A stretch of 49,081 bases of DNA from an uncultured Selenomonadales bacterium (GTDB lineage Bacteria; Bacillota; Negativicutes; Selenomonadales; Selenomonadaceae), in NCBI GenBank assembly GCA_946183785.1, contig CAMHCS010000022.1, forward strand, positions 1 to 49,081, read 5' to 3'. The position numbers and the translations under genes are program-made. This document shows positions 1-8,504 of the stretch, piece after piece. Below the pieces are notes generated by a model, which had not been told where the DNA came from, made no database searches, and saw only the letters and a list, made by a program, of their open reading frames with translations. Every line of letters starts with the position of its first letter. The stretch's first letter is position 1.

Positions 1-1
1 C

Positions 2-247
2 GACAGGCGGAAAAAGACCCGGCAGAGGCGCGGAGGGACTTATTCAGTGGTTCCTAAAAATCCTTTCAGGATGTTTTGCGCCAAAATCGAAACAATGGAC
101 GGCTACGCAGGCTTCGTGATCAACACCGTCCAGATCGCCTACGACCCGTCGTTGGCAAATGAAAAAATCCCAACAAGCGTCATCAAGGCGCAGGTCGCCA
201 CCTCGAAAGATGACGACGCGAGAAGTATACTGCCTGAAGCGCCGTAA
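2..247 (+). CDS. C-terminal part of an unidentified protein (5' end outside the window)
   Basis: The frame is open from the window edge to a TAA and encodes about 81 residues. The middle (PKNPFRMFCAKIETMDGY) looks like ordinary folded protein rather than antisense noise. No family is recognised. The stop is followed within a few bases by a terminator-like hairpin, which fits a real gene end. A minus-strand frame over the same bases is open too, so the call is tentative. Confidence 0.45.
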   Translation, partial: DRRKKTRQRRGGTYSVVPKNPFRMFCAKIETMDGYAGFVINTVQIAYDPSLANEKIPTSVIKAQVATSKDDDARSILPEAP

Positions 248-249
248 CA

Positions 250-291
250 AAGGGGCTACAGCACGTTTCAAATCACGTGTGGCAGCCCCTT
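250..291. terminator. Hairpin between convergent genes, probable bidirectional terminator
   Basis: Arms AAGGGGCT and AGCCCCTT are perfectly complementary around a 26-nt loop. A T-rich stretch (GAAATTTT) follows on the plus side. It lies between the partial gene at the left edge and the 3' end of ade on the other strand, so it can serve both. Confidence 0.55.
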
Positions 292-313
292 GAAATTTTG
301 GCCGGCGATCGAA

Positions 314-2050
314 TCATACCTCCAACGGCACGAAGTCGAACTTCTCATAATCGAAGAGGCCACAGTCGGTGAGCTTCAACGCCGGAATGACAGGCAGCGC
401 CATAAAGGCCAGCGTCATGATCGGCTCCACGTCCGCACTGACGCCAAGCTCCCCTCGCGCCTTCCCGTGAATCGCGCGCAGCTTCTCCGCGACCCATTCG
501 CCGCTTTTGGTGGTCATAAGGCCGGCGATAGGAAGCGCCATGGCGGCCAGCACTTCCCCGTCCCTGACGACGGCCATGCCGCCCTCCATGGCAATCAAGG
601 CCTTTACGGCAAAGGCCATTTCCTCGTTGCTGACGCCGGCGACAATGATATTGTGGGAATCATGGGCCACTGACACGGCAACGGCGCCCGCCCTGATGCC
701 GTAGCCGCCCAGCAGGCCGACGCCAACCTGCCCTGTGCCGTGATGACGCTCGACCACCGCGAGTTTGCAAATGTCCCGGGCAGGGTCGAATACGAAATCG
801 CCATCTCCGTCCGTTTTGACCGTGGCGATTTCCTTTGAAGTCACAATGCCGCCCTTTTGGACGCCAATCACGCGGACTTTGTTGCCCGTGAGTCTGACCT
901 TGAAGCGGTCCGCCGAAAAATTCCTAACATTGACGCTGCCGCGCACAGTGGAAATGTCTGCGAAGGTCACTTCCGGCAGATAACGTCCTTCCTCGGCGGC
1001 CAGCTCACCGTCGAGAAACACCTGATGCACATGGAAATCCTTCAAATCATCCAGCAGGACAACATCCGCCTTCCGCCCCGGAGCGACGGCGCCCCTGTCA
1101 TACAGGCGGAACGCTTCCGCCGCATTCAGCGTCGCCATACGAATCGCCGTCACCGGATCAAACCCTTCCTCGACGCAGATGCGAAGATGATGGTCGATGT
1201 GCCCCTCGTCAAAAATGGTTTTCGGCTGCCGGTCGTCAGAGCAGAACATCGCGCGGCGGCTGTTTGCTTCGGTAACTCCCCTGAGAAGCTCGCGAAGGTC
1301 ATGGCAGGCCGAACCTTCCCGCAGCAGCACGTACATCCCTTTCGCCAGCCGCTCCCTGATTTCTTCTGCGGTCCGGCATTCATGGTCGCCGAGTATGCCA
1401 ACGCAAGCGTAGGCGTTGAGTTCTTTGCCGGTCATTCCCGGCGCGTGGCCGTCGATGATTTTTCCCATCCGACGGGCCAGCGTCAGCTTGTCCAGCACCG
1501 CGTCATCGGCCCGGATGACGCCGGGCATATTCATGAATTCGCCCAGCCCGAAGATACGTTCGTCCGCAAGCAGATCCTCCATATCCGCCGCATCGAGCTT
1601 CGCTCCCGTGTTCTCAAAAGGAGTAGCAGGGACGCAGGAGGGCATCGCGTAAAGGATATTGAGCTTCGTCCTTTTTGCCGCTTCCAGCATATAGCGAAGT
1701 CCGTCGAGGCCGCATACATTGGCGATTTCGTGCGGGTCGGCAACAATGACGGCGGTACCCCGCGGGACGAGCATACGTCCAGCCTGTTCAGGGCTTACAA
1801 AGGACGATTCGATATGGATATGCGCGTCGATGAACCCCGGCGCGGCAAAGCGGCCCTCCGCGTCAATCGTCTCGCGCCCCTCATAGCCCGCGTCCGTACC
1901 GACAATTACGCCGTCTTTAACGGCAATCTCTCCCGCCCCGACAGTCCCTGTAAAAACGTTGACGATCCGACAGTTCTTCAATACGAGATCCGCCTTTTCC
2001 CTGCCTGCCGCCGCGTCAATCCGACGCCTGAGCGCTTCTTTTTCCGTCAT
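314..2050 (-). CDS. ade: Adenine deaminase
   Basis: Adenine deaminase of the amidohydrolase superfamily. It converts adenine to hypoxanthine and ammonia in cytosolic purine salvage. The 578-residue length is typical of the family. Residues about 70-80 carry the metal-binding signature GFIDAHIHIESS, followed by ADPHEIANV, IDGHAPG, GDHEC and the FCSDDR segment, all characteristic of bacterial Ade. The C-terminal domain is complete. The start ATG has GGAGAA upstream. It lies 77 bp downstream of the STAS gene on the same strand, so it may share a transcript with the phosphatase/STAS pair, but no functional link is evident. Nothing suggests truncation. Confidence 0.95.
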   Translation of the reverse strand: MTEKEALRRRIDAAAGREKADLVLKNCRIVNVFTGTVGAGEIAVKDGVIVGTDAGYEGRETIDAEGRFAAPGFIDAHIHIESSFVSPEQAGRMLVPRGTAVIVADPHEIANVCGLDGLRYMLEAAKRTKLNILYAMPSCVPATPFENTGAKLDAADMEDLLADERIFGLGEFMNMPGVIRADDAVLDKLTLARRMGKIIDGHAPGMTGKELNAYACVGILGDHECRTAEEIRERLAKGMYVLLREGSACHDLRELLRGVTEANSRRAMFCSDDRQPKTIFDEGHIDHHLRICVEEGFDPVTAIRMATLNAAEAFRLYDRGAVAPGRKADVVLLDDLKDFHVHQVFLDGELAAEEGRYLPEVTFADISTVRGSVNVRNFSADRFKVRLTGNKVRVIGVQKGGIVTSKEIATVKTDGDGDFVFDPARDICKLAVVERHHGTGQVGVGLLGGYGIRAGAVAVSVAHDSHNIIVAGVSNEEMAFAVKALIAMEGGMAVVRDGEVLAAMALPIAGLMTTKSGEWVAEKLRAIHGKARGELGVSADVEPIMTLAFMALPVIPALKLTDCGLFDYEKFDFVPLEV

Positions 2051-2127
2051 GCTTTATTCTCCATTGACGCGCCCAATACCGGGCGGGACGCGTCTAACTG
2101 CGGGACGCAGAAAGCGTCCCCTTCCCG

Positions 2128-2463
2128 TCACGGCAATTCGTCCGCCGACGCGTAGATTTTGACGAACATATCCATGCGCGACTCGGCCAGCACGACCTTT
2201 ACCATACCGGCCGCCCCCACCAGGGCAAATTCCTTGCCCTCGGCAGTCGCCTGTTTTGTCAGCCGAAGCAGGATACGAATCCCGGCGCTGGAAAGATATT
2301 CCAGCCCGCTCATATCGACGGCGAACTTCTGCGTCGCCGCGAAGACCCGCTCTGCCTGCTCGCCGGCCTCCTGCGCCGTGAGCCGATCCAGCCGCCCCCT
2401 GACAGACAAAAGGGTCCACCCGTTCTTTTCGCTAGTCTGAAAAGCAATCGTTTCTTCCGCCAT
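2128..2463 (-). CDS. STAS-domain anti-anti-sigma-like protein
   Basis: A 111-residue single STAS domain of the SpoIIAA/RsbV type. The sequence around DMSGLEYLSSAGIRIL contains the conserved Asp-x-Ser...Ser-Ser-Ala-Gly segment that carries the phosphorylatable serine in this family. Such proteins switch partners between an anti-sigma kinase and its target according to phosphorylation. The SpoIIE-type phosphatase immediately upstream (22-bp gap, same strand) is the expected enzyme for dephosphorylating it. No kinase (RsbW-like) is present in the window, so the output is unknown. A clear AGGAGGAAAA ribosome-binding site precedes the ATG. Confidence 0.9.
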   Translation of the reverse strand: MAEETIAFQTSEKNGWTLLSVRGRLDRLTAQEAGEQAERVFAATQKFAVDMSGLEYLSSAGIRILLRLTKQATAEGKEFALVGAAGMVKVVLAESRMDMFVKIYASADELP

Positions 2464-2485
2464 TTCCTTTTCCTCCTAAAAGATA

Positions 2486-4651
2486 TCAGATTCCCTTATA
2501 TACCAACCCAAGCATCGTGACGTCGTCGGAGGGCTCCGCACCGTTTGCATGCTTCTCCACCGCGCCGCGCACTGCCGCGAGGATTTCCGCCGCTGTCCGT
2601 TCCTTCGGTTGTTCCGCAAGCGTCTCTTGCAGCCGTTTCTCTCCGAAAAGCTCCTTCTTTTCGTTCATGGCTTCGGTCACGCCGTCGGTGTAAAGGAAAA
2701 GCATATCGCCGGAGGCAAGCGTCAGCCGCTCCACCGGGAAGTTCATTCCTCCCATAACGCCAAGCATCGGACTTTTCGCCATCGGCAAAAACCCCACCGT
2801 TCCATTTTTGTGGACCAGCGGCGGATTGTGGCCCGCGTTCACATAGACGAATTCACCGCTTTCGACGTCCAGCACCCCCGCGAACACTGTCACGAACATG
2901 CCCTCGTCGTTTGATTCCACGAGGCGGTCATTGGTCTGCGCTACAATCTCCGGTAGCCGTTCCGCTGTGCCCAGGAGCAACGCGCAGTCCTTCAAGAGCG
3001 TCTTGCAGGCGACCATAAAGAGCGCCGCGGGCATTCCCTTGTCCGTAACGTCCGCCACCGTAACCATCAAACGTCTCTCGTCGAGGAAATAAAAATCATA
3101 AAAATCGCCGCCGACCTCCTTTGCGGGCTGCATCGACGCGAAGAGGTCGAACTCGCTCCGCGCCGGGAACTCCTTCGGCAGGATGCCCGCCTGTATGCGC
3201 GCCGCCACCGATAGCTCCGTTTCAATGCGTTCTTTCTCCGCCGTCGTTTTCGCAAGATTATCGATATACGATTTCAGCTCGTCTGTCATCTGGTTGAAGC
3301 TGTCGGCGAGCGTTTCGATCTCGTCGCCGGTCCTGACGTCAAGCTTCTTGTCGAGATTGCCGCCCGAGATTTCGCGCACGCCCGCTGTCAGCGCAAGGAT
3401 GGGACGCACGAAGCGATCCGAGATCTTACGGCTGACAAAAAAGAGCACTGCCAAAAGCACCAGGAGCAGCACCGCTGTCCGCATCAGATTGTCCCAGAAG
3501 AAGGAGCGCAGGGACGCGGAAAAATCCTCCGCCCGGGTCAGCAGATACGACTTCGCGTCCCGCGCCGGCTGCACCACCACATCCCGCTCGATCAGCGTGC
3601 CGTAACTCCAGCCGATATCGGGAATCGGCGCGTAGGCAAGGTAATATTCCCTGCCCCCCATCGTGATCCGCGCTACGTCAGAAAGCCCCTTGGTCATGCA
3701 TGCTGCTTCCAGCGCAAGGGACATCTCCCCGTACTTTCGAAAATCCTCCGGCGTCGCGGAAGCGGCCAACGGCCCATCCTTTTCCGAGGAAAGGATGACC
3801 TCCCCCTTCTCGTTCAGGATAAAATTTACTCCCTTGTCCCCAATCGTATTGATCGAGATCTGCCGATACAAGGTGGCGATACTATTGGAGATACCGGCCA
3901 TACCAGCGAAACCGCTTGCGTCGTAATAAGGCGCGACACAGGAAATACAGGGATACCCCTCTACTCCGACATAAACGCCCGTGAACACGGACTTCCCGGT
4001 CTCCTTGATTTCCTGATACCATGGGCGTTCTCGCGGGTCGAAGGATGGCGAGTACCACTCGTCAAAGAACTCTACAAACTCCTTCCCCTCCGCCATGACG
4101 TCCGCGCTGACGATATACCCGCGCTCCGAGGCATAAAAACAGGTCATCTCATGGCCGTCGTCATAACTCTGCGCCCAAAGCGCCAGATTGTCCGCCGCGT
4201 TGGCTGCGATCCGCGCTTCTGGCAGGACGTCCTCGATCCCGCCGCTTTCACGAAGCGCCGGGATGAAAAAAAGATATGGTTCCTTGGATCTTATGGGATC
4301 TTCGCCGCCCAGCGGCAGCTCACGCGGCTGATAAAGCTCCCGATGGGTCAAAATCTGCGTCATCGTCTTGGCAAGAAGATTCGCATCTTCCTGAAGCCGC
4401 CATAACTCGTTGCTGACGCCTCGCGCTTTTTCTTCCGCCATGAGGGCGAACCGCTTTTTTGCCTGCTCGTCGGCAATCTCCTCCGCGAACGCGGCGGCAG
4501 ACGTTCCCATTTCCCGTCCGCTTTCGAGAGCGTGCTCCTGCGCGTCGTAAAGGCCGAAGAAGGAAACCGTCTCGAAGGCGGCGAAGCACGCAAGCCCCGT
4601 AAAAAGCATCAGAAGGAAGATGCGCCGTTCAATGTTCATCTTACCGCTCAA
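2486..4651 (-). CDS. Membrane Cache-HAMP-SpoIIE serine phosphatase (RsbU/IcfG-like)
   Basis: A 721-residue membrane-anchored PP2C-type phosphatase. There is an N-terminal transmembrane helix (about 9-30), a large extracytoplasmic dCache-like sensor (about 40-370, with the ERPWYQEIKE segment typical of Cache domains), a second helix (LLLVLLAVLFFV), HAMP, a short coiled coil, and a SpoIIE domain (about 505-715). The phosphatase motifs are VGGDFYDFY, VADVTDKGMPAALFM, YVNAGHNPP, FLYTDGVTEA and PSDDVTML, so the catalytic acidic residues are present. It should dephosphorylate the downstream STAS protein in response to an extracellular ligand. The start is TTG, chosen because GGGAGGA lies 6 nt upstream; an ATG four codons later is the alternative. 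Confidence 0.93.
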   Translation of the reverse strand: MSGKMNIERRIFLLMLFTGLACFAAFETVSFFGLYDAQEHALESGREMGTSAAAFAEEIADEQAKKRFALMAEEKARGVSNELWRLQEDANLLAKTMTQILTHRELYQPRELPLGGEDPIRSKEPYLFFIPALRESGGIEDVLPEARIAANAADNLALWAQSYDDGHEMTCFYASERGYIVSADVMAEGKEFVEFFDEWYSPSFDPRERPWYQEIKETGKSVFTGVYVGVEGYPCISCVAPYYDASGFAGMAGISNSIATLYRQISINTIGDKGVNFILNEKGEVILSSEKDGPLAASATPEDFRKYGEMSLALEAACMTKGLSDVARITMGGREYYLAYAPIPDIGWSYGTLIERDVVVQPARDAKSYLLTRAEDFSASLRSFFWDNLMRTAVLLLVLLAVLFFVSRKISDRFVRPILALTAGVREISGGNLDKKLDVRTGDEIETLADSFNQMTDELKSYIDNLAKTTAEKERIETELSVAARIQAGILPKEFPARSEFDLFASMQPAKEVGGDFYDFYFLDERRLMVTVADVTDKGMPAALFMVACKTLLKDCALLLGTAERLPEIVAQTNDRLVESNDEGMFVTVFAGVLDVESGEFVYVNAGHNPPLVHKNGTVGFLPMAKSPMLGVMGGMNFPVERLTLASGDMLFLYTDGVTEAMNEKKELFGEKRLQETLAEQPKERTAAEILAAVRGAVEKHANGAEPSDDVTMLGLVYKGI

Positions 4652-4753
4652 ACGAAATCCTCCCGTTGTTGCACCCCGCGATTTTTCCCATTATATCACA
4701 AGAACGGCTAATTCTGCTAACCGTAATTCGGTCTGCAGCCGCATGCGGATTTC

Positions 4754-4782
4754 TTGACGAAACCCTAGGAAAAGCCTATAAT
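4754..4782 (+). promoter_or_regulatory. Sigma-70-type promoter of the small secreted protein gene
   Basis: TTGACG (4754-4759) and a perfect TATAAT (4777-4782) are separated by 17 bp. The gene starts about 50 bp downstream with an AGGAGGA ribosome-binding site at 4818-4824. This is close to the consensus housekeeping promoter. Confidence 0.8.
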
Positions 4783-4831
4783 ACGATGCAGAAGAAAAAA
4801 TGGGGGATTCAACTGACAGGAGGAATTCACT

Positions 4832-5212
4832 ATGAAAAAATTCCGTTTTGCCGGACTGTTTGTCGCGGCTTTCGTTTTGACGCTCGCCATCGCTTCCATC
4901 GCGTTTGCCGGCAGGCGCGGCTCGCAGGACTTCGTATTGGAGAATGGCACAGGCCGTGTCATCACTGAGATTTACCTCAGCCCCACCAGCAGCAACGAAT
5001 GGATTTATCAGGACGAGCTTGGAAAGAACCAGGTACTGTATCCGGGTCAGGATATTTTCCTCGCCTTCGACCCGAGAGACAACGTCCAGTATTGGGACAT
5101 CAAGGTCGTTTATGAAGACGGCTCTTACGAATACTGGTACACGCTCGACCTCTTCCGCATTTACCGCATCACGATCCGTCCGAACGCTATCGCTTCCATC
5201 GACGAAGTGTAA
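4832..5212 (+). CDS. Small secreted protein of unknown function
   Basis: A 126-residue protein with a classic signal peptide: charged MKKFR, a hydrophobic core, then SIAFA before residue G27, consistent with signal peptidase I cleavage. The mature part of about 100 residues is rich in aromatic and acidic residues, with alternating beta-like stretches (VLENGTGRVITEIYLSP, YWDIKVVYEDGSYEYWY). It has no cysteines and probably forms a small beta-sandwich. Similar exported proteins seem common in this bacterial group, but I cannot name a family with certainty. It is a single-gene unit with its own strong promoter and a strong terminator, on the opposite strand from its neighbours. Confidence 0.85.
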   Translation: MKKFRFAGLFVAAFVLTLAIASIAFAGRRGSQDFVLENGTGRVITEIYLSPTSSNEWIYQDELGKNQVLYPGQDIFLAFDPRDNVQYWDIKVVYEDGSYEYWYTLDLFRIYRITIRPNAIASIDEV

Positions 5213-5245
5213 AATCGTATACTTGAACTGAACCCCATTTTTTCA

Positions 5246-5279
5246 AAAAAGCGCTTCCCGTTCGCGGGAAGCGCTTTTT
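5246..5279. terminator. Strong bidirectional rho-independent terminator
   Basis: A 15-bp perfect stem (AAAAAGCGCTTCCCG and its complement) closes on the loop TTCG. The A/T ends give U-tracts in both directions, so it can stop both the secreted-protein transcript and the minus-strand radical SAM transcript that ends at 5298. Confidence 0.92.
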
Positions 5280-5297
5280 CTGTGGCATCTTAAAAAG

Positions 5298-6812
5298 TCA
5301 CCGTATATCCGGCAAAATTTTCTCCATTATTTTCGTCACCTTGTCGTACCACCCCTGCCGGAAAAACGCGCAGGCGTCCTCGTCCCGGGCGAGAAGATCG
5401 ACCTCCGCGACGCGCACGGATTCGCCGGCGGCGGCTGTCGCTCCTTCCCGCCGACCGCACGCCGACGCCACACGGCCCCGGCAGCCGCCCGCGCAGCGAT
5501 TCCTGTATTCGCAGACCGCGCAGCCCGGATTCCGGGCGAAATAGTCCCGGAGCCGCGTGTCGATAAAGTTCATATAATACGAATCACGGAGCGCGTCGGC
5601 GAATTTCGTTTCCCTTATGTTCGGGAAATGGCGCCGGGTCAAAAGCGGCGCATCCGGCGCCTACCCCGGCATTAGCGCATCCGTGCGCGTCCGCCGTCCG
5701 CCCTCCGCGCTGCCCATCGGGATACAGGGAACCATCGCGCCCTCGGCGGTGATATACATATAGTTTCGCGCGTGACCGCACATGCAGTAATCGCCGCAGT
5801 CCTCGTCCTCCTCATTTTTCACGAAAGGAATCTCGAAGCCGTCCGTGCCGTCGCTGTGGAAAAAGCCCGACAGCATCAGCGAGAGCGGCGCGCCGTCTTC
5901 ATAAAACTGCGGGATATAGTCAAGATACGTTTGGAATTCCTCGTCGCGGGTGATCGCGTAATCGGCGATGCCCAGCGCCTCGCCTTCCACGTTCAGCCGG
6001 TTCACTTTCAGCGTCTGGCAGCCCAGCTCGCCGAGGAGCTTCACGCTCTCCCGCAGCGCCGACAGATTCCCTTTGTGCAGGCAGTATTCCGCTCCCGTGG
6101 GAAAACCTCGCTCCCTGCACAGTGAAAAGGCGCGGAGCACCGCCTGTTCCGCGCCGGGGACGCCCCGCAGCCAGTCATGGCAGCCCACGCCGTCGAAGCT
6201 CATGTTGAACTCCGGCCTGAGCCCCCGCCGCTCAAATTCGTCCAAGGTTTCCTCGTTTACCAAAAGCCCGTTGGACATGACGGTGACAATCAGGATATCG
6301 GCGTCGATCAGCGCATCCACGATGGCGAAGAAATCCCGCCGCAGGAGCGCCTCGCCGCCCGTCAGGGAAACGGTGCGGACGCCCGCCGCCTCCATCTGCC
6401 GGACGACGTCGAGGCAATCGTCAAGGGACGGCTCGCCATTCATATGCGCTTCCGTGCGCGTCGGCGCCGACATATAGCAATGGCGGCAGCGGCAGTTGCA
6501 GTTGCCGGTGATCGCCCAATGGACGGAGTAGAGGAAACGGTTCGGATAAGCGCGGTACTTCTGTGCGTCCGAAAGGGGGGCCGGCACTTCGCTTTTCTCC
6601 AGGATTCCCGCCTCGCAAAGCTCGGCGAGCATCTTCCGTTCCTCCGCGGAAAAGAGTACGCTCCCCACAGGCAGGGAGCCGCAAGCCTTTTGCAGTGCGC
6701 GATAAACGGCAGGCGGCAGGAAGTCCACATCCCCCGAAAGGCGCCGCACGATTCCCGTCGGCAAAAGCTCCCAGCCGCGCAGCCGAAACTCGTCTTTCAG
6801 TCTGTAGTACAC
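5298..6812 (-). pseudogene. Radical SAM/SPASM peptide maturase interrupted by an in-frame TAG
   Basis: The frame is continuous over 505 codons except for one TAG at 5661-5663. The upstream 383 residues contain a short N-terminal region that could bind a leader peptide, then the radical SAM cluster motif (a CxxxCxxC within GNCNCRCRHCYMS), SLTGGEALL, and the first SPASM cysteines (CGDYCMCGH, MVPCIPMG). The 114 residues after the TAG hold the rest of the SPASM domain (CAVCEYRNRCAGGCRG). The stop therefore removes auxiliary Fe-S cluster ligands, and the short product is probably inactive unless the codon is read through. The start is GTG with AGGGAG upstream. The gene lies downstream of four leader-bearing peptide genes on the same strand, so its job is most likely their modification (thioether or similar crosslinks). 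The TAG could be a nonsense mutation or a sequencing error. Confidence 0.85.
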
Positions 6813-6920
6813 GGAAGCATCTCCCTAACATAAAAATTTAATTTTTATCCTGCAACCGGGTCGTTGATTATCACAATGCTGTTCTAATTGCAAGGAACTG
6901 CTCCCGTAGACTAAAGCTCG

Positions 6921-7358
6921 TTATTCACTATCTCCTCCAATTGGACCGTTGGAACCACCCAGGAGGAAACAATAGGCCGTGTTACCTTTTCTCTCGGTCT
7001 TACCAAATCCTACACCAAGAAAAGCACAGTACGCGCCTGCTCCGGTTCTATCACTTTTACCAGACTTTTGCAGTTTCTTTCTACCACCAGCCACCTGATT
7101 CAGCTCATCCTCAGAAAGAGTCATGTTCTTCATCTGTTCCTGCTCGTATTCCTTCAATTCCTCAAGGGTAAATGGCAGACCGATTTCCTTTGCCAGTGGA
7201 ATAATAATAGCATCAACTGCCTTTTCACGCATAGCAGCATCCTCTGCAGAAGAACCATTCTTCTCTGCAAAATCCTTGTCCAGAGCATTGAGCTTTTCAG
7301 CCAAAGCTGCGTCCTGGGCCAGCTTATCATAAAACTATCCTACATTTGCCTTTGCCAT
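6921..7358 (-). pseudogene. Nif11-like RiPP precursor interrupted by an in-frame TAG at codon 8
   Basis: From the ATG at 7358 (AAGGGGAAAG upstream) the frame reads MAKANVG, then TAG (7335-7337), then continues in frame as FYDKLAQDAALAEKL to a TAA. The conceptual product of about 144 residues is a Nif11-type leader (FYxKL...L, GLPFTLEELKEY, LSEDELNQVAGG) followed by a core of about 53 residues with two cysteines in near-repeats AYCAFLGVG and AYCFLLGG. The longest uninterrupted frame would need a TTG without a good ribosome-binding site, so the ATG is clearly the original start. Without readthrough no leader is made. The gene has its own copy of the shared promoter. Confidence 0.82.
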
Positions 7359-7404
7359 GATGCTTTCCCCTTTTATTGTTTGCCTTTTAGCTCGTTCATC
7401 TGTA

Positions 7405-7433
7405 TATATGCGCGGGCAGAAAAAACGTGACAT
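7405..7433 (-). promoter_or_regulatory. Shared RiPP promoter, copy 1 (Nif11-like gene)
   Basis: On the minus strand ATGTCA (-35 position) and CATATATAC (-10 position) are 17 bp apart, followed by AGATGAACGAG. The same layout occurs at 7785-7813 and 8868-8896, each about 40-55 bp before a GG-leader gene. Confidence 0.6.
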
Positions 7434-7446
7434 AATTTTTTGCCTT

Positions 7447-7746
7447 CTAAAGGTGCTGGAACCTGCAGCCTTTATATACCCTGTCCAGATTGACCTTGAT
7501 CTCGCCCAGCTTGTCCGCCCGGACTCCCCCAAAGAAGTGGGTATGGACGCCTCTTTCGATCCCAAGGCTCATGAGAGATTTCCCCGCCATAATCCCTTTG
7601 ACCTGTTCGGGCGTCAGTCTGTCGTTGGCGCTGACGACGTTGTATTTCCCGTCCCTGCGCTTCACGAAGTACGCGTACCCGGCGCCGCCCGACACGTTGT
7701 CCAGTTCCATGTCGGTCATCACTTTATCCATCAATTCGTTCGTCAT
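7447..7746 (-). CDS. GG-leader peptide (probable RiPP or bacteriocin-like precursor), 99 aa
   Basis: A short leader, MTNELMDKVMTDMELDNVSGG, ends in a double glycine typical of peptides cleaved by C39 peptidase-type exporters. The following 78 residues are basic and mixed in character, with a single cysteine near the C-terminus (KGCRFQHL). The leader is nearly the same as that of the 114-residue-frame gene at 8505 (NELM, MTD-ELdNV-GG), so the two are paralogous precursors. The ribosome-binding site is AAGGGAGG. The stop is TAG. No transporter or C39 peptidase gene is present in the window. Whether the nearby radical SAM enzyme acts on this peptide is inference. Confidence 0.75.
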   Translation of the reverse strand: MTNELMDKVMTDMELDNVSGGAGYAYFVKRRDGKYNVVSANDRLTPEQVKGIMAGKSLMSLGIERGVHTHFFGGVRADKLGEIKVNLDRVYKGCRFQHL

Positions 7747-7784
7747 CGTCTTCGCCTCCCTTCAACTTCTCTCGTTCATCTGTA

Positions 7785-7813
7785 TATATGCGTAAACCGG
7801 AAAATCCTGACAA
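7785..7813 (-). promoter_or_regulatory. Shared RiPP promoter, copy 2
   Basis: On the minus strand TTGTCA (7808-7813) lies 17 bp from CATATA (7785-7790), followed by TACAGATGAACGAGAG. The -35 is embedded in an imperfect palindrome (AAAACC-TTGTCA-GGATTTT). It drives the 99-residue GG-leader peptide. Confidence 0.65.
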
Positions 7814-7909
7814 GGTTTTGAAAAGAGGTTATGAAAAAGAACTCGTCTTCCTCAATAAATCACCCCTCCGCCTGCAACAGATGGAGAGGTGATTTTGACG
7901 TCGCCGGGC

Positions 7910-8458
7910 TTACGCCGCCTGACTTACCAGTCCCTCCGCGTAACGCACCATTTCGATATAGAGCCGCTTGCATTCCTCGTTCCTTCCCTGGTTGATCAGC
8001 GCGAGGCAGGGGCGGATATAGCGGCTGAGCAGCTCTTCGCAAAGCTCGCCGTAATTCGGGGAGTCCTTCATGGCGCGAACGATGCCGGGGGCGATCTCGT
8101 AGTATTCCTCGATCAGCTCCACGCCGCCCGGCTGCTTCGCCAGCCACTCATCCCGATAGTCCCGCAGCGTGGTCAGCTCCTCGCAGTCGTCCGCCTTGCC
8201 CAGATATTCGCAGACTGCCGTGGTGAGGAAGCATCCCTTATGCTTGCCGCCAGGTTTCATAACTTTACCTCCCGCCACGGCGTCCAGCTCCTCACCGGTG
8301 AGCTTGCCGCCCTCATGCTCCGTGAGATACGTCGCCGCCTCTTCTGCGGTCAGCTCGACGCCGTTCTCCTTCGCGAGGGCTACGAGATCCTCCGCCGTCT
8401 TGCAGGCCTGCGCCTTTTCCAGCATTTCCTTCGTGATCTCTTTGCCGTCGGTTTTCAT
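7910..8458 (-). CDS. Leader-bearing CFI-box-like protein, 182 aa
   Basis: The N-terminal half (about 1-64) is a Nif11-like leader (EITKEMLEKAQACKTAEDL, GVELTAEEAATYL, GEELDAVAGG). The C-terminal half starts with GCFLTTAVCEYLGKADDCEEL and continues TLRDYRDEWL, then a helical tail. This matches the CFI-box C-terminal domain (Cys-Phe-Ile/Leu followed by conserved Cys and an LRxxRDxxL segment). The protein is much larger than a typical RiPP core, with five cysteines after the GG. It probably shares the transcript of the 114-residue-frame gene upstream, since no promoter copy is seen in the 46-bp gap. The ribosome-binding site is AAGGAGG. Whether it is a modified substrate, an exported effector or a structural protein is unknown. 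Confidence 0.72.
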   Translation of the reverse strand: MKTDGKEITKEMLEKAQACKTAEDLVALAKENGVELTAEEAATYLTEHEGGKLTGEELDAVAGGKVMKPGGKHKGCFLTTAVCEYLGKADDCEELTTLRDYRDEWLAKQPGGVELIEEYYEIAPGIVRAMKDSPNYGELCEELLSRYIRPCLALINQGRNEECKRLYIEMVRYAEGLVSQAA

Positions 8459-8504
8459 GATGTTTTCCTCCTTCTAAAATTCAAGATTATTCAAGATGAA
8501 CTCA

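Noticed and set aside
857..2155. 432-residue plus-strand frame opposite ade
   Set aside because: It is the shadow of a highly conserved adenine deaminase gene in G+C-rich DNA; its translation has no recognisable domains and no ribosome-binding site.
5661..6812. Radical SAM gene as a complete 383-residue CDS
   Set aside because: The downstream 114-residue frame is in the same frame and contains the rest of the SPASM domain, so the gene is interrupted rather than short.
5298..7358. Genome-wide recoding of TAG
   Set aside because: TAG ends several normal genes in the window (at 7447, 8505 and 45087), so the two internal TAGs are more likely mutations.
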